From Granulicella sp. (GTDB lineage Bacteria; Acidobacteriota; Terriglobia; Terriglobales; Acidobacteriaceae): 49,554 nucleotides of DNA. The stretch lies in contig PKWK01000128.1 of the NCBI GenBank assembly GCA_003133205.1, positions 1 through 49,554 on the forward strand, in the 5' to 3' direction. The notes below the pieces were generated by a model, which ran no database searches, had not been told where the DNA came from, and saw only the letters and a program-made list of their open reading frames with translations. Position numbers and translations under genes: made by a program. This document shows, one piece after another, positions 9,848 through 19,505 of this stretch; the stretch's first letter is position 1, and each line of letters starts with the position of its first letter.

Positions 9848-11203
9848 GTGATGGAAGCATCACAGGTCAATCGCGTTGTCCGCGGCACTGCTAGCGGGAA
9901 GGTTAAGCGGTATTGGACAAATGAGATGATCCGAGGGATGCAGAAAGTCGATCTTGCGTATGCTCATCTCGCCTCCAGCGAGGTTGCCAGGGACATCAAT
10001 CGCGATGTGATTCTCGAGGTGATTCGGGCCAATCAGCCGATCTCCCGCGCGGAACTTGCGCGACTTTCCGGACTGCAGCGAAGCACCGTATCGCTGATTG
10101 TGAATCAACTGATTGAAGAGCGTTGGGTGAGGGACGGCGGAACAGCACACCTTCCGCGCGGACGCCGTCCGACGATGGTCGGGTTGAATGACAACCTGGT
10201 GATGCTGGTAGCGGACATAAGGCCAAGACTGGCCACCGTCGCGATCGTGGACCTGAACGGACGTTTTCTCTCGCGCGCACAGTTGCCGGTGACGTCGGAC
10301 CCGGAGAGGACGATCGCTGGAATCGTCGAGAGCATGCTGCGGATGAAGCAAACCCACGCGCAGCGATCTTTTGAGGGAGTTGGCATTGCCCTGCCGGGCC
10401 GCGTTGATTCCGCGACACAGCGCCTTCGGTTCGCTCCAAACCTTGGATGGGCTGATTTTGACATCAAGGGTGCTGTCGAAAAAGGGACCGGGATGGCGGT
10501 GGAGATGGACAACGCCGCGAATGCCTGCCTTCTTGCAGAAATCTGGTTTGGAGGTATGGACGGAGTCCGCAACGCGGTGCTTGTCACCATCTCCGAAGGT
10601 GTGGGAACGGGCATTCTCTGTAACGGTCAGATCATCTACGGCAACCACGGGATGGCAGGCGAATTTGGCCACATCCCTCTTGATGTCAACGGACCGTTTT
10701 GTGGATGTGGAGCGCGCGGATGCTGGGAAGTGTACGCATCCTCGAATGCCGCGCTGCGGTATTACGCGGACAGCAATCCGAAGATAGTCGCGCGGACGAT
10801 CGAAGACCTGCTCCGGCTGGCGGGAGAAGAGGATGCCAAGGCAATTGCAGCGCTGACCAAGCAAGCGGAATATGTGGGTCATGGATTAAGGACAATTTCG
10901 GCGGCACTCGCTCCCGAGGTGATCCTCATCGCTGGAGATATCGTTGCGGCGTGGGGGCGATTGGCTCCGGTGATCGAAAAGGCGTTATCGGAATCCAGCC
11001 TCGCCGGCCTAAAGCCGAGATTGATGCCCACGCACGAGGCTGAGGTTGCTCGTCTGCGCGGTGCCGCAATCCTGGTGTTGCAGCGGCGGTCGAGTGCAGG
11101 TGAAGCGACTGGAACCAAACGCGTGCCGAGGCGAGCGATTCCAGGGAAGAAGAAGCAGATCGTGAAGGGCACCGGACGACGTATGGTAGCACTGAGTACG
11201 TAG
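9848..11203 (+). CDS. ROK-family transcriptional regulator (XylR/NagC type)
   Basis: 451-aa regulator with an N-terminal winged helix-turn-helix (about 55-100; ISRAELARLSGLQRSTVSL) and a C-terminal ROK sugar-kinase fold. The zinc-binding signature is intact: H275 in EFGHI and cysteines C285, C287 and C292 in CGCGARGCWE. The sugar-site DNAANA (221-226) is also kept. ROK repressors are usually released by a sugar or phosphosugar; next to xylan-degrading genes, xylose or a xyloside is a likely ligand. The start is uncertain: GTG 9848 and ATG 9851 have weak ribosome sites, and ATG 9926 or 9938 would remove 26-30 non-conserved residues before the HTH. The last ~30 residues are basic and atypical. 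It faces the ManD gene, with 13 nt between the two stops. Confidence 0.9.
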   Translation: MMEASQVNRVVRGTASGKVKRYWTNEMIRGMQKVDLAYAHLASSEVARDINRDVILEVIRANQPISRAELARLSGLQRSTVSLIVNQLIEERWVRDGGTAHLPRGRRPTMVGLNDNLVMLVADIRPRLATVAIVDLNGRFLSRAQLPVTSDPERTIAGIVESMLRMKQTHAQRSFEGVGIALPGRVDSATQRLRFAPNLGWADFDIKGAVEKGTGMAVEMDNAANACLLAEIWFGGMDGVRNAVLVTISEGVGTGILCNGQIIYGNHGMAGEFGHIPLDVNGPFCGCGARGCWEVYASSNAALRYYADSNPKIVARTIEDLLRLAGEEDAKAIAALTKQAEYVGHGLRTISAALAPEVILIAGDIVAAWGRLAPVIEKALSESSLAGLKPRLMPTHEAEVARLRGAAILVLQRRSSAGEATGTKRVPRRAIPGKKKQIVKGTGRRMVALST

Positions 11204-11216
11204 CCGGTGCAACGTT

Positions 11217-12425
11217 CTACCAATCTGTAAGCGTGCCATCGAGCTTACGCGCGACGGGCAGATACGCGCGCTGGTAAGGATGCTTAGCCGCCAGCACCTC
11301 ATCGATCTCCACGCCAAGCCCGGCGGCGTCGCCCGGATGCATGTATCCATCCACAAAACGATACTGGTGCGGGAACACTTCGTCCGTCAGCGCACTGTGC
11401 GGCATATGCTCCTGGACTCCAAAGTTGTGAATCGCGATACCCAGGTGCAGCGCGGCGGCCATGGTCACCGGCGACAGGTCAGTCGCTCCATGAAATCCCG
11501 TGCGCACGTGATAGAGCGCAGCAAAGTCAGCCGTCTTCTTCGCGTGCGTGATTCCTCCACCGTGGACAATAGTCATCCGGATGTAGTCGATCCACTGATG
11601 ACGAATGAGGTCGTGCGCGTCCCACACCGAGTTGAAGACTTCACCCGTTGCAATCGGCGTCGTCGTGTGTCGTCGAATCAACTCAAAGCCCTCCTGCAAC
11701 TCGGCGGGGCATGGATCCTCCAACCAGAATAGGTGATATGGCTCGAGCACCTTACCAAGTCGCGCACCTTCGATCGGAGTTAGGCGGTGGTGACAGTCAT
11801 GCAGGAGATGCACATCGGCACCCAGTTCCACACGGAGCTTTTCAAAAAGGCTTGGGACGAAGTTGAGGTACTTTTCCGTCGACCACAGGTTTTCCGATGG
11901 CAAGCCGCGCTCGGCGGGTTCATAGGGCTTGCCCGCCTTCGGCACACCATAGCTGGAGGCGACGCCAGGCACCCCGCTTTGCGCACGCACCGCCAGGTAA
12001 CCCTCCTCCATATGCTTGCGGACAGAGTCGAGAGTCTCGGAGATGTCGGCGCCATTGGCGTGAGTGTAGACGAGTACGCCGTCGCGGCTCTTGCCTCCCA
12101 GCAGGTTGTAAACCGGCGTATTCAGCGCCTTGCCCTTGATATCCCAGAGAGCCATGTCGACCGCGGCGATTGCGGTCATGGTGACAGGACCGCGCCGCCA
12201 ATAAGCGCCTCGATACAGGTACTGCCAAATGTCTTCCGTCTGGAATGGATCGCGTCCGATCAAGCAAGGCAGAACGTGTTCGGAGAGATAGCTTGCGACG
12301 GCCAATTCGCGGCCATTCAACGTCGCATCGCCAAGCCCGTAGATCCCTTCATCGGTCTCAATCTTCAGTGTCACGAAGTTTCGGTCGGGAGAACAGACGA
12401 TTAGACGTGCGTTGGTAATCTTCAT
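11217..12425 (-). CDS. manD: D-mannonate dehydratase, enolase superfamily (ManD)
   Basis: 402 aa, the exact length of the characterised Novosphingobium ManD. It converts D-mannonate to 2-keto-3-deoxygluconate in hexuronate breakdown. Family residues are all in place and in register: R147 and Y159 (catalytic pair on the 150s loop), H212 (second acid/base), metal ligands D210, E236 and E262, and H312. The opening resembles other ManD proteins ([10 protein letters not shown]). Enolase-superfamily paralogues (RspA-like) with the same residues can be poor or inactive enzymes, so efficiency is unknown. The gene follows the SDR gene by 19 nt in the same direction and probably shares its transcript. 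It would take glucuronate released by the GH67 enzyme after isomerisation and reduction; those two steps are not clearly encoded here. Confidence 0.92.
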   Translation of the reverse strand: MKITNARLIVCSPDRNFVTLKIETDEGIYGLGDATLNGRELAVASYLSEHVLPCLIGRDPFQTEDIWQYLYRGAYWRRGPVTMTAIAAVDMALWDIKGKALNTPVYNLLGGKSRDGVLVYTHANGADISETLDSVRKHMEEGYLAVRAQSGVPGVASSYGVPKAGKPYEPAERGLPSENLWSTEKYLNFVPSLFEKLRVELGADVHLLHDCHHRLTPIEGARLGKVLEPYHLFWLEDPCPAELQEGFELIRRHTTTPIATGEVFNSVWDAHDLIRHQWIDYIRMTIVHGGGITHAKKTADFAALYHVRTGFHGATDLSPVTMAAALHLGIAIHNFGVQEHMPHSALTDEVFPHQYRFVDGYMHPGDAAGLGVEIDEVLAAKHPYQRAYLPVARKLDGTLTDW

Positions 12426-12444
12426 GGCTGGCTAGCGCGCCCTT

Positions 12445-13206
12445 TCATTGGTTGACGCCGCTGGCGAGGTAGCCACCATCGACGGCGAGAATCTGCCCAG
12501 TGACGAAGCCGCTCTCCGTCGCTGCAAAGTAAACAGCCGCGCCGGCGACTTCATCTACCGTTCCAAATCGCGCCATCGGCGTTCGCAGAATGAGTTCCTG
12601 ACCGCGACCTGAATCGAGGAGCTTGCGGTTAAGTTCGGTGGGGATAATGCCCGGCGCAATCGCATTAACTGTGACGCCATACTCGGCCCACTCCACCGCC
12701 AGCGATTTGGTCAGTGCGCCCACGCCCGCTTTGCTCGCACCGTATGCGGCTACTTCATGGAACGCAACGAAGGTCGAGAGCGACGCGACATTCACGATGC
12801 GTCCATATCCAGCCTTGATCATGGTCTTCCCGAAAATCTGGCACGCCCGCAGGGTCCCATTCAAATTCACATCCATGATGCTCTTCCAGAGCTTCTCGCT
12901 GCATTCAAGCGTGGAAACTCGCTGTGTAATGCCGGCGCAGTTTACCAGTATTTCGATGTGTCCAAAGGCTGCAATCGTCCGATCATGTAGCTTCTGGAGA
13001 CTTTCGCGATCGCAGACGTCGGAGACAATGCGTAAGGTTCTGCGGCCGGCGCTCTCGATCTGCTCTGCTGTCGCAGCGATGTTCTCGCTCGACCGGGACG
13101 TTGCGACTACGTCCGCGCCGGCGCAGGCCAGTGCCATGGCTATTGCCCTGCCAATTCCGGCCGTGCCGCCCACTACCACCGCGCATCTTCCACTCAGATC
13201 AAACAT
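12445..13206 (-). CDS. SDR family NAD(P)-dependent oxidoreductase
   Basis: 253-aa classical short-chain dehydrogenase. Cofactor motif GGTAGIG (13-19), NAG-equivalent NCAG (89-92), and the catalytic set N114, S142, Y155 and K159 (YGASK) are all present, as is the C-terminal GQILAVDGGY typical of sugar and polyol dehydrogenases. An acidic residue after strand 2 is lacking (TSRSS instead), which suggests NADP(H), but this is tentative. In context it could be a D-xylose 1-dehydrogenase (as XylB of Caulobacter), a fructuronate/gluconate-type reductase or another sugar-acid dehydrogenase. It is first in the pair with manD. Confidence 0.88.
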   Translation of the reverse strand: MFDLSGRCAVVVGGTAGIGRAIAMALACAGADVVATSRSSENIAATAEQIESAGRRTLRIVSDVCDRESLQKLHDRTIAAFGHIEILVNCAGITQRVSTLECSEKLWKSIMDVNLNGTLRACQIFGKTMIKAGYGRIVNVASLSTFVAFHEVAAYGASKAGVGALTKSLAVEWAEYGVTVNAIAPGIIPTELNRKLLDSGRGQELILRTPMARFGTVDEVAGAAVYFAATESGFVTGQILAVDGGYLASGVNQ

Positions 13207-13657
13207 CTGGTAAGCGCCATCCGATCGTCGGGAACTTCATTAGGTACGCTAGAAGGGCCAGTTGAATATCTACCTCGCGTCGAATCCGCACATGCTGATC
13301 TTTGTTCAGGAATGACGTCAATAGATTTGTACTACAATTAAATCATACTGTCATCGCATTCCGTATCCGACCAAGAGGCGAGTCTCCCAAAAAGACGAAA
13401 AAACGCCAGCGATTCGGCACAATTCTGAACTGAATATGACAGGATCGTGCACCGATCGCCGTCGGCTAACACTACAGATATGCAGTTCTATTTGCATATT
13501 GATCCGGTTCAACAACAAAATAAGGCCATACAACTGTGCGGAGCCATTGTGGGGATAAAGCGGAGGTCACACGCCGGCGCCAACTGACCGACCTTCATCG
13601 CGTTTGCGAGCCGTTACTTCGTTGCTTCAGCAGTTGCAAAACAGTCCGGTTGCGAAC
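13207..13657. other. Gene-free region upstream of the SDR-manD pair
   Basis: 451 bp without a convincing gene on either strand. It is more AT-rich than its neighbours and separates two leftward transcription units. It holds the palindromes TGACGTCA (13313-13320) and TTGTACTACAA (13327-13337) about 110-130 bp before the SDR start, which makes it the likely promoter and operator region of the SDR-manD unit. No clear -35/-10 pair was identified. Confidence 0.5.
13327..13337. promoter_or_regulatory. Palindrome TTGTACTACAA, GntR/FadR-like operator candidate
   Basis: A perfect 5-bp inverted repeat around one base. It fits the TNGTNNNACNA pattern recognised by many FadR-subfamily GntR regulators, which often control sugar-acid catabolism. 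No GntR gene is in the window, so the regulator would be encoded elsewhere. Confidence 0.35.
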
Positions 13658-14482
13658 TCAACTCACATAGTTCTCCAGCACGCCGATCCCGTCGATCGCA
13701 ATTCGAATCACGTCGCCGCTGGCCAAGGTGAAATCATCCCCAGGAACGACACCCGTGCCGGTCATCAGAAATACTCCGTCAGGAAAGCGGTTGTCGCGGA
13801 AGAGATATTCCGCAAGCTGCTTCGGTTCGCGTTTGAGCTCTGCGAGCGTGGTGTTGCCCGAGAAGACGGTCTCACCATGCCGTGTAACCTGCAATTCGAT
13901 CCTGGTCGACTTGCTGAGCGGCTCCGCAGAGAGCAGGACGCAAGGGCCGAGCGCGCAACTCCCGTCATACACTTTCGCCTGCGGCAGATAGAGCGGATTC
14001 TCGCCTTCGATATCGCGGGAACTCATATCGTTGCCGATCGTATAGCCCACAATCTCCCCAACAGGATTGATGAGAAGGGTTAGCTCAGGCTCGGGCACGG
14101 ACCACTTGGCGTCGGATCTTATGCGGACGGCATTTCGCGGACCGACTACTCGCCGCCCGGTCGCTTTGAAGAAAAGCTCCGGCCTCTCGGCTACGTAGAC
14201 TCGATCATAAAAATCGCCACCCCCTGCATCTTTGCTCTCTTGAATACGCGCGTTGCGGCTGCGGAAATATGTCACGCCCGCAGCCCAGACCTCCTGGCTG
14301 ACGATGGGAGCAAGAAGGCTCGCAGGTTCGAACGTGCTGACCGGACTGCCGCTGGTCGCCGCGCAGACTAGCGCATGCAGATCAGCGCTGCGTATCAGCT
14401 CGTCCCAACCTGACGCGGACACGGGGTAAAAGCAGCTTCCCTCTTCGGCGAAGATTCCACTAGCTGTGCGATAAAGCTTCAT
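13658..14482 (-). CDS. FAH-family 2-keto-3-deoxy-pentonate dehydratase (KdaD/XylX-like)
   Basis: 274 aa from the chosen start. Motifs follow the fumarylacetoacetase fold of 2-keto-3-deoxy-D-arabinonate dehydratases: [16 protein letters not shown] (69-84), RPELFFKAT (100-108), metal-site PEPEL (130-134), [20 protein letters not shown] (150-169) and GTGVVPGDD (242-250). Such enzymes turn 2-keto-3-deoxy-pentonate into alpha-ketoglutarate semialdehyde. The frame is open to 14632, but ATG 14482 overlaps the dehydratase stop (ATGA) and has GGAAGG about 9 nt upstream, so it is the start. This tight coupling to a xylonate dehydratase argues for the Weimberg-type route. An FAH hydrolase acting on 2,4-diketo-3-deoxy sugar acids is the alternative. 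Confidence 0.82.
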   Translation of the reverse strand: MKLYRTASGIFAEEGSCFYPVSASGWDELIRSADLHALVCAATSGSPVSTFEPASLLAPIVSQEVWAAGVTYFRSRNARIQESKDAGGGDFYDRVYVAERPELFFKATGRRVVGPRNAVRIRSDAKWSVPEPELTLLINPVGEIVGYTIGNDMSSRDIEGENPLYLPQAKVYDGSCALGPCVLLSAEPLSKSTRIELQVTRHGETVFSGNTTLAELKREPKQLAEYLFRDNRFPDGVFLMTGTGVVPGDDFTLASGDVIRIAIDGIGVLENYVS

Positions 14483-16515
14483 TGGGTTGACCTTCCTGCA
14501 TTGCCAATTTTCACAGGCGGGTGCGAACTGTCTTGCGAATCCGCGCCATTGGCGAGTTGTGAGATGATCGCATCTGTGTCGTAGACGCATCCGCCCCAGA
14601 CGCCTCCGCTGGCCTGGACGAGCGCGGCCCATAGTCTCGTGTCGTCCGGCAATGAGGGATGAGGAGCAAGGTCTTTCCGTTGTAGTCGAGCCGCGAGGTG
14701 AACCGCGCCTTCCTCCGCAGAGAACCGCTCGGTTCCCTCGCCGACCAGGTCAACGGTGCCACGCAGTTCGTTGCGGTTGATCATAATTTTAATCGTGTCT
14801 CCATCGCGCACGCGTCCAATCGTGCCGCCGGCCAGAGCCTCGGGTGAAATATGCCCGATACAAGCGCCAGTCGAGACTCCGCTGAAGCGTGCGTCTGTAA
14901 GGACGGCAACATGCTTACAGAATGGCAGACTCTTCAGTGCAGAGGTGATTTGGTAGATTTCCTGCATGCCAGCACCCGCCGGGCCGCCACAGATCAGCAC
15001 AATCACGTCTCCATGGGTCACCGTACCGCGCTTGATTGCATCGATCGCCGCGGTCTCCGTGACGAAGACGCGCGCCGGGCCAGTGTGGCGATAAACATTG
15101 TTCTCGTCGATGAGAGAAGGGTCGATGGAAGTGCTCTTGATGACGCTTCCCTCGGGCGCCAGATTGCCGGTCGGAAAGCAGATGGTCGCGGTGAGTCCAC
15201 GCTCCCCTGCTCGATCCGGCGAGAGAATCACGTCGTCTGCGTCGACATTGTCCAACTCGCGAAGCCTGTCCTTCAATACTCTGCGTCGCTCACTTTGTTC
15301 CCACCAGTTGAGGTTTTCATCGAGCGTTTCGCCTGTCACGGTCCTCACACGGCAGTCCAGCAGTCCCGCACGACGCAGGTGCAGCATCACCTCGGGCACT
15401 CCTCCTGCGAGGAAAACCTGAACGGTCGCGAAGTTGTTCGGGCCATTCGGCAGCGCGTCGACAAGTCTCGGAACTTCGCGGTTTACCACAGCCCAGTCGG
15501 CTGCCGATGGACGCAGTAAACCGGCAGCGTATGCGATCGCGGGAACGTGCAACAGGAGATTCGTCGATCCTCCAAACGCCGCATGCAGCACCATGGCATT
15601 GCGGATCGCCGCGTCGGTGAGCACGTTGCTTGTCCCAATGCCAAGTTGCGCCATGCGCAGGATCGCCCGAGCCGATCGCGTGGCCGCATCAAGCCAGATG
15701 GGCTGACCCGAAGGCGCAAGGGCAGCGTGTGGCAGCGACAGCCCAAGCGCCTCGGCGACGACCTGCGACGTAGCCGCCGTACCCAGGAACTGGCAGCCTC
15801 CACCGGGCGTCGCACATGCTCGGCAACCAATCTCGGCGGCATATTCGAGCGTAATCTGGTCCTGCGCATACCGTGCACCGATGGACTGCACCTTGCCCGC
15901 ATCTTCGCCGCTTTCGGGAAGCAAGGTGACCCCGCCTGGAACCAGGATGCTTGGCAGAGAGCCGGACGAGGCGAGCGCCATCATCATCGCGGGCAGTCCT
16001 TTGTCGCACGTTGCGATGCCGATCACGCCTTTGCGCGTTGGCAGCGAACGCATCAGCCGCCGCAACACGATCGCAGCGTCGTTGCGATAGGGTAGCGAAT
16101 CAAGCATTCCATCTGTACCCTGCGTGCGGCCGTCGCACGGATCGGTGCACGCCCCGGCGAATGGAACGCAATGCAGGCCGCGAAGCTCGCGGGCGGCCTC
16201 GGCCACCAGCAACCCCACCTCCCAATGGCCCGTGTGGAAGCCAAGCGCGATGGGTGTTCCGTCCTGCGCGCGCATGCCTCCGTGCGTACTCAGGATGAGG
16301 AATTCAGGATCAAGCAGACGCGTGGGCTCCCATCCCATGCCTGCGTTCTGGCTTAGCCCGAAAAGATTGCCCGAGGGCTGCGTCAACAACATCTCCGGAG
16401 TGATCGGAAGTGTTCCTTCCGGGCCGGGCGCATGGGTCCTGGTTTCGCTGAAGATGGAGGTTCCACCTTCAAGAACTTCCTCGGCGGTGATTGCATTTCT
16501 CGGGTTCACGGTCAT
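14479..16515 (-). CDS. yagF: YagF/YjhG-type D-xylonate dehydratase (IlvD/Edd family)
   Basis: 678-aa iron-sulfur dehydratase that is similar along its length to the E. coli D-xylonate dehydratases YagF and YjhG (about 655 aa). Recognised blocks are [16 protein letters not shown] (47-62), [20 protein letters not shown] (125-144), [15 protein letters not shown] (168-182), the cysteine-rich [18 protein letters not shown] (230-247) and [15 protein letters not shown]. Cysteines C127, C170 and C241 are the likely cluster ligands. The product would be 2-keto-3-deoxy-xylonate, handed to the FAH enzyme encoded immediately downstream with a 4-nt overlap. The start at 16515 has only a weak GAGG 13 nt upstream. 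A 59-nt gap separates it from the preceding Gfo/Idh/MocA gene, so one operon running from 19161 down to 13658 is likely. Confidence 0.93.
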   Translation of the reverse strand: MTVNPRNAITAEEVLEGGTSIFSETRTHAPGPEGTLPITPEMLLTQPSGNLFGLSQNAGMGWEPTRLLDPEFLILSTHGGMRAQDGTPIALGFHTGHWEVGLLVAEAARELRGLHCVPFAGACTDPCDGRTQGTDGMLDSLPYRNDAAIVLRRLMRSLPTRKGVIGIATCDKGLPAMMMALASSGSLPSILVPGGVTLLPESGEDAGKVQSIGARYAQDQITLEYAAEIGCRACATPGGGCQFLGTAATSQVVAEALGLSLPHAALAPSGQPIWLDAATRSARAILRMAQLGIGTSNVLTDAAIRNAMVLHAAFGGSTNLLLHVPAIAYAAGLLRPSAADWAVVNREVPRLVDALPNGPNNFATVQVFLAGGVPEVMLHLRRAGLLDCRVRTVTGETLDENLNWWEQSERRRVLKDRLRELDNVDADDVILSPDRAGERGLTATICFPTGNLAPEGSVIKSTSIDPSLIDENNVYRHTGPARVFVTETAAIDAIKRGTVTHGDVIVLICGGPAGAGMQEIYQITSALKSLPFCKHVAVLTDARFSGVSTGACIGHISPEALAGGTIGRVRDGDTIKIMINRNELRGTVDLVGEGTERFSAEEGAVHLAARLQRKDLAPHPSLPDDTRLWAALVQASGGVWGGCVYDTDAIISQLANGADSQDSSHPPVKIGNAGRSTQ

Positions 16516-16574
16516 AGCTTCGGGCAGGCCTCACGGACGAGTGTAGCCTCAGGCGAGACAGCCAGACGACGAAG

Positions 16575-17957
16575 CTAAACTTGGTCGAAGGAGTATGGCG
16601 CGCGCTGGGGGCGAGAGAGCAGCGTGTTGGCCGCTGCATCCTCTTTGAACTGCTCCTTCTGCGGATCCCAATGCAGTCTGCGCTTTGCCTTCATCGCGAT
16701 GTGGTGCAGAAGGCACGCCGAGCAGGCCCTGTGGCCCATCTCTACGGGCGAAATCGGCTGTTGCCGCGAACGAATGCAGTCGAGCCAGTTGCGGTGCTGC
16801 TCCTTGCTGACATAGAGATGGATCTCGTCCGGGCCAATCTCCGACTGAATGATCTTCGGATCGCTCGACGCCAGCGCTGTCGCATCCTTCAGCTTCGCCG
16901 CCGGGTCACTCGCCGTAACAGTCTCATTGCCGCGCGAGACGAAGATCCATCCCTTCGTCCCATAGAACTTGATGCCGTTCGGGAAGTCGCCAGAGATATC
17001 CATGGTCACGCCGTTCGCATAGATCGCGTGCGTCAGGAATTTGCCGTGAACATCCCATAGCCCGTGCGTGGGAAACTCGGCGGTGCCCCAAATCTCGACA
17101 GGCCCGGTGTACTCGGTGTTCATGCCCCAATGAGCGCTATCCACGTGGTGAGCGCCCCAGCCGGTGATCATTCCCGCTCCGAACTGCTCGCATCGCAACC
17201 ATCCCGGACGATCGAATCCGCTCTGTGGATGCACCCGTATCTCCGTGTAGTAAACCTCGGGCGTCGATCCCAGCCACGCATCGTAGTTCAGGTTCTTCGG
17301 CACTGGCATCGGCGCAGCATCCGGTCCGGAAGGGTCACCGGGAAGCCCGATCGCCACGTGCTTGAGGTCGCCAATGCGTCCGTTGCGCACCAGTTCAGCC
17401 GCATATCGGAACTGCACGGTCGACCTCTGCTGACTGCCAACCTGCAGTATCCGCCCCGATGCCTGAACAGCATTGCTGAGATATCTGCCTTCAGCGATCG
17501 TCAGCGAAGCGGGCTTCTGCAGATACACGTCCTTGCCGGCTCGCACGGCTGCGCATGCCGTGATCGCGTGCTGATGATCCGGCGTACTGATTACGACAGC
17601 ATCGATGTCCTTGTCCGCCAACAGGTCATGGTAGTTGTGATAGCCGCGGACGCCGTTGTACGGCTTCCCCGTCTTCTTCGCATAAACATCGTTGATCAGC
17701 GCCTTCCCAGACTCGACCCGATTTGAATCCAGATCACATACGGCCATAATCCGCGCATCGTCATACTGCCAAATGCCTGGCAGATCGTGAACGCGCGAGA
17801 TGCGACCGACACCAATGGCGCCGACGTTGATGCGGTTGCTCGGGGCCATCTGTCCAAAGACCGATGAAGGCAGAATCGTCGGGAAGCCGGCCACCGCCGC
17901 CACTCCCACAGATGTCTTCAGAAAGCTCCGTCGGGAAACCCTACCTATCTTCTTCAT
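16575..17957 (-). CDS. Tat-exported Gfo/Idh/MocA family oxidoreductase
   Basis: 460 aa. The N-terminus carries a twin-arginine signal (SRRSFLK, 8-14, then a hydrophobic stretch), so a cofactor-loaded enzyme is likely exported folded. The Rossmann motif VGAIGVGRISRVHD follows (45-58), then CDLD at the end of strand 2, and LQKPAS in place of the usual EKP motif. The C-terminal alpha/beta domain contains GWGAHHVDSAHWG, typical of the periplasmic acidobacterial and planctomycete branch. Substrate unknown; sugars or sugar acids are expected from the family. It lies 4 nt downstream of a second Tat-type family member, with an AGGGG site 7 nt before the ATG. Confidence 0.88.
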   Translation of the reverse strand: MKKIGRVSRRSFLKTSVGVAAVAGFPTILPSSVFGQMAPSNRINVGAIGVGRISRVHDLPGIWQYDDARIMAVCDLDSNRVESGKALINDVYAKKTGKPYNGVRGYHNYHDLLADKDIDAVVISTPDHQHAITACAAVRAGKDVYLQKPASLTIAEGRYLSNAVQASGRILQVGSQQRSTVQFRYAAELVRNGRIGDLKHVAIGLPGDPSGPDAAPMPVPKNLNYDAWLGSTPEVYYTEIRVHPQSGFDRPGWLRCEQFGAGMITGWGAHHVDSAHWGMNTEYTGPVEIWGTAEFPTHGLWDVHGKFLTHAIYANGVTMDISGDFPNGIKFYGTKGWIFVSRGNETVTASDPAAKLKDATALASSDPKIIQSEIGPDEIHLYVSKEQHRNWLDCIRSRQQPISPVEMGHRACSACLLHHIAMKAKRRLHWDPQKEQFKEDAAANTLLSRPQRAPYSFDQV

Positions 17958-17961
17958 TCCT

Positions 17962-19161
17962 TCACCCCTGAATACTCGCGTGCGTTGCGCCCTGCTGTGC
18001 CCGGATGACCAACTCCGCCGCGAGCAGGCACTGGGTCTGATCCTGCGCCATGTGCGTCCTGTTCACAACATCGGAGATGAACTGCGGCCCGAACGGAAGG
18101 GTCAGGTTGTTGCAGTCGATATACCGCGCCTCTTTCGCATCCACCACGAACAGGTGATTACCGCCCTTGCGTCCTGTTATATCCGCATATTTTCGAATTT
18201 CCATGTAACCGTCTGTCCCCAGGATGAAGAGCCGCCCATCGCCCCAGGTTCCCAACCCCTGCGGTGTAAACCAGTCCAGCCGCACATAGCCAAAGCCGGC
18301 GTTTCCGCACAGCATCATGTCGCCAAAGTCCTGGAACTTGGGGTGGTCCTTGTGCCTCACATTGGCCACCTGCGAAGCCACCACCTCAGCCTTCGTCGAC
18401 CCCGTATAGAACAGGAACTGGTCCACTTGGTGTGACCCAATGTCGGTCAGAATTCCACCGTACTTCTCCGGATCCCAGAACCAGTCGGGACGGCCCGATG
18501 CGCCTCCTGCATCGCCATGCGCCTGAAATATCTGGTGGGGCGCAATGTTGATCGTCTGAATCACCTTGCCGATCGCCCCCGCTTGCACCAGGTCCCCAGC
18601 TTTTACCGCGGCCTTCACCTCCAACCGCTCGCTGTACATGATCGCGAAGATTCGCTTCGTCTCCTCGATTGTCTTCCGAACCTCCGCCAATTGCTCGAGC
18701 GTCGTCACCGCCGGCTTGTCGCTCAGGTAGTCCTTGCCGTGCCGCATCACGCGGATGCCAAGAGGCGCACGCAAATTCGGGACGGCCGAACTCAGCACAA
18801 GTTGAATCGAGGCATCGTTCAGGATTTCGTCCTCCGACTTCGCCGCCTTCGCCTGCGGATAGCGCTTGAGAAACGCAACTCCTCGTTCAGGCTCCGCGGC
18901 GTACACGCTCACCAGCACCCCGCCTCCGCGGATCATCGCATCGACCATACCGTAAATGTGGTCGTGGCTCATGCCCGCGACGGAAAATCTGACGGAGTAG
19001 GCCGGCTTGGCGTCCACATTTTGCCCAGGCTCTGCCATCTCTTCCATAACGGTTCCGACGAAGGGTGAGGCACCAAACGCCGCCGCCGGGAAAGCAGTGG
19101 ATAGGCTCGCGGATCCCATAGATTTCAGAAACGAACGCCGATCGACTCCATCCGATTGCAT
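17962..19161 (-). CDS. Tat-signal Gfo/Idh/MocA-like protein with an altered NAD motif
   Basis: 399 aa with a twin-arginine signal (DRRSFLK, 7-13). It belongs to the Gfo/Idh/MocA superfamily by the LSDKPAVTT block (in place of EKP) and the GGILTDIGSHQVDQFLFYTG block. The glycine-rich nucleotide loop is unusual: after strand 1 the sequence is AGMSHDHIYGM rather than GxGxxG, so cofactor binding may differ or be lost. It leads the five-gene leftward unit with strong GAGGAG 6 nt before its ATG, and is divergent from the TonB receptor at 19506. The two neighbouring family members may form a pair acting on the same exported substrate; that is inference. Confidence 0.84.
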   Translation of the reverse strand: MQSDGVDRRSFLKSMGSASLSTAFPAAAFGASPFVGTVMEEMAEPGQNVDAKPAYSVRFSVAGMSHDHIYGMVDAMIRGGGVLVSVYAAEPERGVAFLKRYPQAKAAKSEDEILNDASIQLVLSSAVPNLRAPLGIRVMRHGKDYLSDKPAVTTLEQLAEVRKTIEETKRIFAIMYSERLEVKAAVKAGDLVQAGAIGKVIQTINIAPHQIFQAHGDAGGASGRPDWFWDPEKYGGILTDIGSHQVDQFLFYTGSTKAEVVASQVANVRHKDHPKFQDFGDMMLCGNAGFGYVRLDWFTPQGLGTWGDGRLFILGTDGYMEIRKYADITGRKGGNHLFVVDAKEARYIDCNNLTLPFGPQFISDVVNRTHMAQDQTQCLLAAELVIRAQQGATHASIQG

Positions 19162-19222
19162 AGTTATCTCCTCAGTCGCCCATGATACGACGGGGACAAG
19201 GACGCCTGCATAGAAAATAAAA

Positions 19223-19235
19223 TTTGCCGAGCAAA
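19223..19235. promoter_or_regulatory. Inverted repeat TTTGC-CGA-GCAAA upstream of the Gfo/Idh operon
   Basis: A perfect 5-bp inverted repeat with a 3-bp centre, 62 bp upstream of the Gfo/Idh/MocA start at 19161 in an AT-rich patch of the divergent intergenic region. Operator-like in size; no regulator is assigned. Confidence 0.3.
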
Positions 19236-19393
19236 CTTAAGATGTGACCGGGAGGCGAATTACGCTTCTTGGTCGCGGGATGGGACCAGGCCAATAGGCA
19301 GATTTCGCGCTAAGTGTCCGCTTTTGCACACAATTTTGATAGAGAACTGGTCGAAATACTCCCTCCCGCGATTCTTTCTTGCCCACAAATTGC

Positions 19394-19421
19394 TTGACAT
19401 TCGTTGAAGACCTTAGATAAA
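19394..19421 (+). promoter_or_regulatory. Sigma-70 promoter of the TonB receptor gene
   Basis: A perfect -35 TTGACA (19394-19399) is followed after 16 bp by GATAAA (19416-19421), giving a leader of about 75-80 nt before ATG 19506. This is the closest match to a housekeeping promoter that I found in the window. Confidence 0.55.
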
Positions 19422-19505
19422 GTTCGGGTCGCATAAAAATATGGAACATGCATGTGCTGTGTCTGGCGAGAGTCAGGCTTGCGCTGGCATTTTTGGAGGA
19501 AAGCA

